From contig PIVH01000455.1 of NCBI GenBank assembly GCA_003354225.1, positions 1 through 5,725 of the forward strand: a stretch of 5,725 nt of DNA. The letters run 5' to 3'. Position numbers and translations under genes: made by a program. This stretch comes from Globobulimina sp. Lineage: Eukaryota > Foraminifera > Rotaliida. Positions within the stretch are counted from its first letter, which is position 1. Every line of letters starts with the position of its first letter. This document shows, in pieces, positions 1 to 5,490 of this stretch. The notes under the pieces were generated by a model. That model ran no database searches, had not been told where the DNA came from, and saw nothing but the letters and a program-made list of their open reading frames with translations.

Positions 1-947
1 AGTGTGTTTTTCGAGTTATTTGGGTAATAATATTGGTTGTTTTTGTGATGGTGCTGGACGGCCCGCTGTCGAATGGCGCGTTGTTTGGCTTTTCTGTGTT
101 GTCCTTTGTGGGCCGCCAAGGCCTGCCTTGCCATGAAACCTTGGCCGCATTGGTCGCAAATGTGAGTGTATGCGCTGCCGTGGCTGTCATGGCTGGGCCA
201 TTGGAAATGCGTCGCCAGCTGCGATTGGAGAGCGAGGTATGGGTTTATCTGCGTTGTGGGCGCTGTCATAGTGGGCGGCGGCGGAGATATGCTTTGTAAC
301 GGCGGGGGCGGCGGTAATGGTGTTACTGCGTTGTTGTTGTTGTCAGGCATGTCGATGTCCGGATGGTTGCTATTTGTGGGATTGGTGGAGATTGGCAATG
401 GCGGCGTGGGTGAAGGTGATGGTGGTTGCGGTTTGTGTGCGATTGGTGATTGTTGAGGAGTGGGTAGTTCATTGTTGCCGTTTTGTTGAGGGAATGGTGC
501 CAATAACTGGTTGTTCATAGATAATGGAAGCATAGATGTTGGCGGTTTGAGTGGTGATAATCTTTGCTTTTTCGGTGGTGGTTGGTTTGGATTTGGAGTA
601 TTTGTGATGCAATCGGATGGTGATGAGGATGTATATGTTTTTGGTTGATTATTATTTTGGAGTTCTTGTAATTTTCGTTTGCGTGGAATGATGAGACGTA
701 TTTTTTTTATTTTTGTTTTGGTGGACGTGGACTGTGAATGTTGGTTCACATTGTATTGGTAGGCGGGTTTTGGTGGGACATGACTTGCTTTGTTTATTCC
801 ATTCTGAATCTGATGATGGTTTAAATGCGGCGGATGTTGCGATGGTGGATGCTTAGTTAAAGTGTGTGGTGCTCCATTGTTAGGCGGTTTAGGTTCAACT
901 GAAAGCTTGACACCTTCAAAAATGTCACCTCGATGCTGTTGAGCCAT
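1..947 (-). CDS. C2H2 zinc-finger protein, Pro/Gln/Asn-rich, 3' end off the window
   Basis: The frame is open from ATG at 947 to base 1, 315 codons without a stop, so the C-terminus is missing. An in-frame TAA at 986-984 with no other ATG between fixes the start. The N-terminal 260 residues are low-complexity, rich in Pro, Gln, Asn, His and Ser, with an Asn4 run and Pro runs around residues 205-225. Two basic patches look like nuclear localisation signals: KTKIKK...PRKRK (77-92) and PKKQRL (125-130). One classic zinc finger follows: C264, C267, H280, H284 with spacing C-x2-C-x12-H-x3-H, and a basic tail RKAKQRAIRQR. C2H2 fingers bind DNA, RNA or protein; a nuclear regulator is likely but inferred. 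A lone finger near the end could also be the first of several beyond the edge. The gene is divergent from the HAD gene. The plus-strand frames over this stretch are shorter and lack any recognisable domain. Confidence 0.8.
   Translation of the reverse strand, partial: MAQQHRGDIFEGVKLSVEPKPPNNGAPHTLTKHPPSQHPPHLNHHQIQNGINKASHVPPKPAYQYNVNQHSQSTSTKTKIKKIRLIIPRKRKLQELQNNNQPKTYTSSSPSDCITNTPNPNQPPPKKQRLSPLKPPTSMLPLSMNNQLLAPFPQQNGNNELPTPQQSPIAHKPQPPSPSPTPPLPISTNPTNSNHPDIDMPDNNNNAVTPLPPPPPLQSISPPPPTMTAPTTQINPYLALQSQLATHFQWPSHDSHGSAYTHICDQCGQGFMARQALAAHKGQHRKAKQRAIRQRAVQHHHKNNQYYYPNNSKNT
96..158 (-). other. C2H2 zinc-finger domain
   Basis: This stretch encodes Cys264 to His284 of the minus-strand protein. 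The pattern is C-x2-C-x12-H-x3-H, with the hydrophobic Phe and Leu at the usual core positions (GF before the helix, QALAAH in the helix). The QALAAH helix resembles the QALGGH helix of plant single-finger proteins, but one residue pattern is not enough to claim that family. Confidence 0.85.
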
Positions 948-1245
948 TGGAAACGTGCGCGTTGAGGGAGGGATAGGATGAGTTTAATGCAGTGATATTT
1001 GCTAAATTTGAGGGATTTTATTTATTTTTTTGTACACGGATATGCTCTGTTTGAGGGGGCATCAAAATATTCAAGAACAGCAATAGTAAAATAAGATAGG
1101 GGGAATGGTGCAAATACCTTTTGTTTTTTTTATAAAAACCGAACTTTTTTGCGTAATGTTCACAAAGGCATGGTGCGATTGAGTAAAAAAGGTGAACAAA
1201 GTTTTATTTTAAAAAAACGTTTTATTGCACGCGCAGCATAATTAA
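948..1245. promoter_or_regulatory. Divergent promoter region of the zinc-finger and HAD genes
   Basis: These 298 bases lie between two start codons that point away from each other, and no reading frame in them is convincing. They hold A/T tracts, a palindromic TATA element at 1127-1138 and a second short palindrome AAAACGTTTT at 1214-1223. The HAD start at 1246 is directly preceded by an in-frame TAA. Shared control of both genes is an inference from the arrangement. Confidence 0.55.
1127..1138. promoter_or_regulatory. Palindromic TATA-like element TTTTTATAAAAA
   Basis: The 12 bases are a perfect palindrome and read TATAAAAA on both strands. The element lies 108 bases upstream of the HAD start codon and 180 bases upstream of the zinc-finger start codon. 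It could position transcription in either direction. In an AT-rich spacer such a match can arise by chance. Confidence 0.4.
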
Positions 1246-1920
1246 ATGGCAGCTGTACTCATCCAACCTCCGCCTAAATCAGCACAGTCCATCAGATCGA
1301 ACAGTTTGGTGCAAAGCCAGAATAATAAAAAACGACTCAGAAAAAGTAAAAACAAGAAACCAAACCATAAGTTATCGCGCAAACATATACCAACTAGCTA
1401 CTCCCACTTAATTGCGTTTGATTTCGATCAAACCCTATCATGCTGTCAAGTTTTTTATGGTACAAATCGCAGCGCGTTGGATTTGTTTGGTGGTAAAAAT
1501 AGGGTGCAATTAATTGATAAATTTCTACATTATTTACGCGCGGAAGCTGCTAAAAATGGCTATAGCTATCGTATTATTATAATTTCATATAATTTTACAA
1601 GTATTATCAGTCAACGATTGAGGGAATTAAATTTATTTCATCATTTTGAGCAAATATATGATCGATACGCGGTGAATAAATATGGTGGATATAAAAAAGG
1701 AAAAGGAAATTTATTGAGAATGTTAGCGAAAAAATGGAAGGTTAATTTTGGTAAAAATACGCTAATTATTGATGATTGCGAGGATGTAATTTGGTACTCT
1801 CAGTGCCAAACTGTACACGTTTCTCATTTTAGGGGTATGTATAAATTCGAAATGGAACAAGTTTGCAGGAAAATAAAAATTGATATTCCTGCATTTGTAT
1901 TACCCAGAAATTATTCATAA
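1246..1920 (+). CDS. HAD-superfamily hydrolase-like protein with basic N-terminus
   Basis: This is a 224-aa intact frame; an in-frame TAA directly before the ATG fixes the start. HAD signatures are in order. Motif I is AFDFDQTL, with nucleophile Asp59, acid/base Asp61 and Thr63. Motif II is RIIIISYN, with Ser114. A Lys cluster YKKGKG (149-154) can supply motif III, and motif IV is LIIDDCED, with Asp176/Asp177. All four elements of a phosphotransfer site are present, so phosphatase activity is plausible. HAD substrates cannot be read from these motifs. The insert between motif I and II (residues 65-108) is short, with helix-like LIDKFLHYLR, suggesting a compact core without a large cap domain. 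Residues 28-46 are dense in Lys/Arg (KKRLRKSKNKKPNHKLSRK), which suggests nuclear or nucleic-acid localisation. No signal peptide or membrane segment is seen. Base composition becomes more AT-rich in the second half. It is divergent from the zinc-finger gene and convergent with sin1. Confidence 0.8.
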   Translation: MAAVLIQPPPKSAQSIRSNSLVQSQNNKKRLRKSKNKKPNHKLSRKHIPTSYSHLIAFDFDQTLSCCQVFYGTNRSALDLFGGKNRVQLIDKFLHYLRAEAAKNGYSYRIIIISYNFTSIISQRLRELNLFHHFEQIYDRYAVNKYGGYKKGKGNLLRMLAKKWKVNFGKNTLIIDDCEDVIWYSQCQTVHVSHFRGMYKFEMEQVCRKIKIDIPAFVLPRNYS

Positions 1921-2260
1921 AAAATATAGACTATTGACCAACATCAACATGGTTTTTTTTTTCTGTTTGTTTTCAAATATTGTATAGCATATTTTTTTTG
2001 TATGTTAAAATTAATATTATTTCTGTTTGCTTTGACTTTTTTCTAAGTATTATGTGATTCTTTTGAGTGTGTTTCTAAGTATTATTGTTGTAATTTTTTG
2101 TTTAGACATTAACTTCACTCTATCTTTGAACGTGTAGCCACTATGACTATGTTCGATATTTTCGTAATACGCACATCCAAAACAGCGTACAGTAATGAAA
2201 GAAATATATGACACAATATTAATTAAAAAAAAAAATGTCAGCAAAAAAATTAGAAAAACG
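1921..2260. other. T-rich convergent 3' intergenic region
   Basis: The 340 bases lie between the stop codons of two converging genes and probably hold both 3' UTRs and polyadenylation sites. T runs of 8-10 occur at about 1952-1962 and 1992-1999. No canonical AATAAA was seen just downstream of either stop. A 64-codon minus-strand frame at 2050-2244 is hydrophobic at its N-terminus but AT-rich and featureless, so I do not call it a gene. Confidence 0.6.
2040..2085. repeat. Two direct copies of TTTCTAAGTATTAT
   Basis: The 14-mer is exact at 2040-2053 and 2072-2085, 32 bases apart. A shorter pair, TTTCTGTTTG, occurs at 1960-1969 and 2020-2029 in the same spacer. They may be remnants of local duplication or 3'-end processing elements; nothing else identifies them. 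Confidence 0.6.
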
Positions 2261-4075
2261 TCATCCTTGCAATCTCCTTAACACACACAAAAAGTTTAAC
2301 TTATCAACAATTTCGTCTCTAATTTGCGCATTTGGCATTTGAAATGTTTTTGTTTTTGTGCTGGTACTCGGATTATTATAGGTAATGGTAAACCGATTAT
2401 GATGTTTTTGATGGCCGTTACATTTCTCCGTTGCAAACACACAGACAATATCTTGTATAGCTATCGGTACTTTCATCTGATTTCTATTCTTCGATGAAAA
2501 CACATTCGAAGTCTCCAGTGACGTCTTCACAAATCGATACCTATCAATCTCCAATAAAAACGCTTTCTTTTTTGATGTGCGATACTTATCAATCTGATAA
2601 AAAACACAATTCATATCTTTACAAACCACATTGAACTATCAACACAACGCCAAGTTGTACATATATACGTTTTTGGCAATGTATTAAAACAAAAAAGTAT
2701 TTAAAAACCAACACATATTATCTCTGTATACCATGTACAAACATGCGTTGCTTTGGAAACGTATTAAGTATAAAAATATGAATATAGTAACCTTAAACGC
2801 CTTATATTGTTTACATTCGTTTGCTAATTTCACTAATTCAAATTGAAAGGCTTCCTGTTCGTTGATATCACCCATCGAATTGGATAAGATCTTGGGCAAA
2901 ATCATCAATTCCTTATGCAACAAATCGCAAACACGCACCCCGTTACTTATAGAACCATACTGTTTCGTGGCATGTTTGTAATAAAAATCAAAATATAAAC
3001 TATTAAACGTATCAGATTTGCGTTTCCGATTCAACAAAACAAACAAATCCCGCAAAGTCTTGCTTTCTTCATCGTGTTTGTGGATGGATAGCAACGCCGA
3101 ACTCTCACGCATCGGTCCCGGGACATATACGCGTATAAATATGGCCTTATTTTCCTGTTCCAACTGTTCCATTGTCTGAGCGCGTTTGCGTGCGGCTTGC
3201 AAGTGAACCACTTCTTTTTTTTTGGCTGTTGGCGGGGGATTAATAGCTAAGAAATTGACGGTTTTTGCACGCAAAATACCCGCAATGCAGCACATGACCA
3301 TATGCACGGTTTGCGGCCGCGATGTTTTCTCCATAAAGTTACAGATTTTGGCACTGCGAAGCAGCGGCGGGTCCAATTCATCTTCGTCTAAATTGGTATC
3401 ATTCATATCGTCCTCGTCCAGAGCTCGCAATTCATACTCAAACGCGTTGTAAGAACGTAATCTTTTGAGTGGATGCATGGTCTCAAATTTATGAATGGTT
3501 TGGTTGATGACCTGTGCGACGGTCATATTTTCGTCAAAGATACGAAAGGATACTGATATTTTACGGTCAAACTCAAATTCAGCGAATAATATGGAAATGG
3601 CAATGTTGATATGCGTTGAGAGCAGTTTTTGTTTTTGTGAGTGGATGTGGCCTGTAATGGGGTTATGATTTGATTTCTGTTCAATTGGATCAATGATTAT
3701 CGATAAAGCGGATTTTGATGTGGTGGGCGACATTAATTGTAATGCATTCATATCGACTTTCTCAAAACTCATTATGTTTATAGTGCTGTTGTCAGTGTTA
3801 TTGTTGTTGTTAGCGGCTGTCACTGAATATGACATTGGTTGGTTGTATGGCATTACTTCATCGCCATAGTCGTCTTCTGAAGTGTATTGGTGGTATGTAT
3901 GGTGGCTTAATGGCGTGGATGTGTTGTACTTGTAATCAAAGTCACTGTCACTCAGTTTACGATTAGTTTGTGTGATGTGGCTGAAGTTGGAATTGTGCTT
4001 CGTATTTTGTCCACCATTCATGAAAGAATCAGGGAGAACAGATTGTTGTATGACTTCTGTTGAAACAGTGATCAT
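2261..4075 (-). CDS. sin1: SIN1/AVO1-like subunit of TOR complex 2 (two exons)
   Basis: Exon 1 is 4075-2792 (428 codons) and exon 2 is 2593-2261 (110 codons, then TGA). Spliced in phase 0 they give 538 aa, close to the human protein (522 aa). An in-frame TAA at 4096-4094 fixes the start. Residues 1-150 are polar, Ser/Asn-rich and probably disordered. Residues about 165-262 match the CRIM domain: ISVSFRIFDENMTVAQVI, then an acidic stretch (220-235), then PPLLRSAKICNF. A basic linker (284-310) follows, then a ubiquitin-fold Ras-binding-like region (about 312-395, starting IFIRVYVPG). A PH domain spans about 420-538, beginning YKAFK in exon 1 and continuing in exon 2 with KKKAFLLEIDRYRF and a C-terminal helix. 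In known TORC2, SIN1 presents AGC kinases through CRIM and binds membrane lipid through PH. Function here is inferred by domain order. The start codon lies 48 bases from the start codon of the divergent protease gene. Confidence 0.8.
2594..2791 (-). other. Phase-0 spliceosomal intron in sin1
   Basis: The donor is AAG|GTTACT, with the first intron base at 2791. The acceptor is TTTTTTATCAG, ending at 2594. The 198-nt intron is a multiple of three but contains an in-frame stop 35 codons past the donor. Splicing joins YKAFK to IDKYRTSKKK, placing the two halves of a PH domain in frame. A second AAG acceptor nine bases downstream (ending 2585) would drop three residues and is possible. The donor is weak, so the model rests mainly on domain continuity. 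Confidence 0.65.
3371..3418 (-). other. Acidic loop of the CRIM domain
   Basis: Residues 220-235 read DEDDMNDTNLDEDELD, ten of sixteen being Asp or Glu. In fission yeast Sin1, a protruding acidic loop in CRIM binds the AGC-kinase substrate of TORC2. Here the acidic stretch sits at the corresponding place between two CRIM strands and before PPLL. Equivalence is inferred from position and charge. Confidence 0.6.
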
Positions 4076-4122
4076 GTTTACAACTGAAAAATCTTACTTT
4101 AAAATGCTTAAATCATCAATTA
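4076..4122. promoter_or_regulatory. 47-nt spacer between divergent sin1 and protease start codons
   Basis: Only 47 AT-rich bases separate the two start codons, so promoters and 5' UTRs must share this space or lie inside the opposing gene. No clear TATA box is present. A short upstream frame (ATG at 4104, stop ending 4142, 12 codons) overlaps the protease start in another frame and could lower its translation if transcripts begin upstream of it. Confidence 0.5.
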
Positions 4123-5178
4123 ATGGCAAAGCCAGCTGTTGAATCAAAAGAAAATATTGCTGCCAAGTTAGAATGGGATAAAATACCACGTATATTCCAC
4201 CGATCGTTATTGGGATTAGCGAGTGCGAATGATAAGGATGCATTTGAGAGTTTAATTGAGGCCATTAATGCATTTGAAATTGATCAGATATTATCGTGGC
4301 AATTTGCTATCCGTAAACAGCAACAAGGTTTGTATACATTGCATGCATCGATTCATGCATAAAAAATATCACAATGACAGCAATGACACAATCACCGCAA
4401 GTGTCAGGTGTACTTATTTTATTGTTTATGGTAATAATGAATACGTATAAACACAGTAGATAGCAATCGTATGATGGATACCTGTCTACTTAAGACGAAA
4501 AGTAGCATCATTTGTTTTGGAGACTATGGTAAAAAGAAAAGAAACTTCGGGGACAAAGGATATCTGTATGGCAACGCAATATGTCTCAAATCGAATAGAA
4601 ACGGATCTAAGAAATGTACATTTATGCTCAGCGGACACTCAATATATAGCCCGGACCAATATGTAGCATCATCGATTGATTTTAAATTGGATGATCTAAC
4701 ATTCACACTCCATTTCCATGCAAACAAAATGCATCAAAATGCAACTCGCGTTGCAGTGACACGATTGCGTGATTTAGCGGTTATTGCTATGGATGAAAGC
4801 GAAGTGGATGACGTGTTTGTGGCTGCACTTGGGCGGTATGGGCCGACTGAGCGAGGACGGAAACCGAGCGTAGGTGACAAAGTAGCAATGGTTACCTATG
4901 GAAACAAACATTGTTGGAGCAAGCATTTGCAATATGCGTCGGTTACGTATAGCGGGGATTGCTTTTTTATGTTAGACAAGGATTTGGTCGATGGTGTGTC
5001 TGGAAGTCCAGTATTTGACGCAAAGCAGTGTCTGATTGGTATTGTATCGTTTAGCTCTATCTGGAGGATGGTTGTATTCCGCGTGGATTCTGAGGTTGAT
5101 TTTAAACAATTACGGCTATTCCCTCAAGTGATGGAAAGCATACTTGTTAACAAAAGAAAAAAAGTCCGTCAAGTTTAG
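4123..5178 (+). CDS. Trypsin-like serine protease (two exons, possibly a third)
   Basis: Exon 1 is 4123-4327 and exon 2 is 4457-5178. Joined in phase 1 they give 308 aa. The chymotrypsin-fold triad can be placed: His129 in FMLSGHSIY, Asp174 in RDLAVIAM and Ser250 in DGVSGSPVFD, followed by CLIGIVSF. The His-Asp spacing of 45 equals that in chymotrypsin numbering; Asp-Ser is 76, shorter than usual. The DLAV and GxSGSPV forms resemble the Deg/trypsin-2 type more than secreted trypsins, and the AAHC signature is absent. No signal peptide is seen, so a cytosolic or nuclear protein is likely. Residues 1-68 are mostly helical and of unknown role (WDKIPRIFHRSLLGLA). The C-terminus is basic (NKRKKVRQ). 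Substrate is unknown. The stop at 5176-5178 may be removed by a 42-nt intron (5173-5214), which would extend the protein to 398 aa. Without the first splice the frame ends after 79 aa, before the catalytic domain. Confidence 0.75.
4328..4456 (+). other. Phase-1 spliceosomal intron in the protease gene
   Basis: The donor is CAACAAG|GTTTGT and the acceptor is AACACAG ending at 4456, giving 129 nt. Splicing joins codon fragment G to TA and keeps the protease frame (QQ-V-D-S-N-R-M). All three frames across the intron contain stops. The acceptor is a tandem CAGTAG; use of the second AG (ending 4459) also stays in frame and removes only the Val. Confidence 0.65.
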
Positions 5179-5214
5179 TATATTTTTTTATATATTAATA
5201 TAAGTTGATATTAG
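5173..5214 (+). other. Candidate 42-nt intron joining protease to acidic tail
   Basis: GTTTAGTATA follows codon CAA at 5170-5172, and TTGATATTAG ends at 5214. Removal joins ...KKVRQ to YAMTRIHVQ... in frame and removes the TAG stop of the protease. The interior is very T/A-rich and has TATTAATAT, which resembles a branch-point. Its length is far below the two other introns here (129 and 198 nt). The alternative is a 42-nt spacer between two genes on the same strand, which leaves little room for a 3' end and a promoter. Confidence 0.4.
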
Positions 5215-5220
5215 TATGCA

Positions 5221-5490
5221 ATGACTCGTATACATGTACAGGTTATTGATGCAACAGAAAAAATGCAAAGGTTAGGAGTCAAATATGAAGAAAGGAAAGG
5301 TGATGAGGTCAGTGATGATGAGGCCAGTTATGAGGAGATCAGTGATGAGGAGGTCAGTGATGAGGAGGTCAGTGATGATGCGGTCAGTGATGATGAGGAG
5401 GAGAATGGTGCTGAATGTTTATCGCAATCATCAACAACGTCAACATTTTTAACGCAATCATTCGACGAAAATAAGATTATTTTTAGATAA
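5221..5490 (+). CDS. Acidic repeat ORF, separate small gene or last protease exon
   Basis: This is an 89-codon frame from ATG 5221 to TAA, with an in-frame TAG at 5212-5214 upstream. Residues 1-28 are ordinary (MTRIHVQVIDATEKMQRLGV). Residues 29-61 are an acidic Ser-Asp-Glu repeat. The tail is Ser/Thr-rich (SQSSTTSTFLTQSF). No known domain was recognised. Acidic SD/SE stretches are often casein-kinase-2 targets or protein-binding tails, which is only a possibility here. It lies in the same codon phase as the protease exon and starts 42 bases after that stop. If spliced through 5173-5214, its exon begins at 5215 and it is the C-terminal 91 residues of the protease. I slightly favour the exon reading over a stand-alone gene. 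Confidence 0.45.
   Translation: MTRIHVQVIDATEKMQRLGVKYEERKGDEVSDDEASYEEISDEEVSDEEVSDDAVSDDEEENGAECLSQSSTTSTFLTQSFDENKIIFR
5305..5394 (+). repeat. Six 15-bp tandem repeats encoding EVSD(D/E)
   Basis: Six units of 15 bases follow the pattern GAG-GTC-AGT-GAT-GAK. Copies 1, 4 and 5 match it exactly; copies 2, 3 and 6 each carry one or a few substitutions (for example GCC, TAT, ATC, GCG). The period is a multiple of three, so copy-number change keeps the frame. GAG GAG GAG follows at 5395-5403. Confidence 0.9.

Noticed and set aside
33-520. Three overlapping plus-strand frames (88, 96 and 67 codons) in the G-rich start of the window
   Set aside because: They lie antisense to the much longer minus-strand zinc-finger frame, have Gly/Val/Cys-rich content expected from reading Pro/Gln/Asn codons backwards, and show no domain.
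2050-2244. 64-codon minus-strand frame just downstream of sin1, with a hydrophobic N-terminus
   Set aside because: It is AT-rich, featureless, overlaps the repeated T-rich 3' spacer, and sin1 already ends naturally after the PH C-terminal helix.
2684-2791. Hydrophobic C-terminal tail of the unspliced sin1 frame as a membrane anchor
   Set aside because: It is intron sequence by the splice model; AT-rich codons give Phe/Ile/Leu/Tyr by chance, and the PH domain continues in the downstream exon.
3222-3452. 76-codon plus-strand frame inside sin1
   Set aside because: It is antisense to the conserved CRIM to Ras-binding-like part of sin1, with Ser-rich low complexity from reversed acidic codons.
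4079-4245. Splice-acceptor-like TTTTTCAG just upstream of the sin1 ATG as a sign of spliced-leader trans-splicing
   Set aside because: A comparable AG precedes the HAD start, but none precedes the protease or zinc-finger starts, so there is no consistent pattern.
4336-4363. Imperfect palindrome around ATGCATCGATTCATGCAT in the protease intron
   Set aside because: It is short and imperfect, and nothing links it to a stem-loop RNA or a binding site.
4256-4450. 64-codon plus-strand frame spanning the protease intron
   Set aside because: It reads exon 1 in the wrong frame and then intron sequence; the phase-1 splice explains the region better.
4524-4727. 67-codon minus-strand frame opposite the protease
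   Set aside because: It is a shadow of the protease exon with no recognisable feature.
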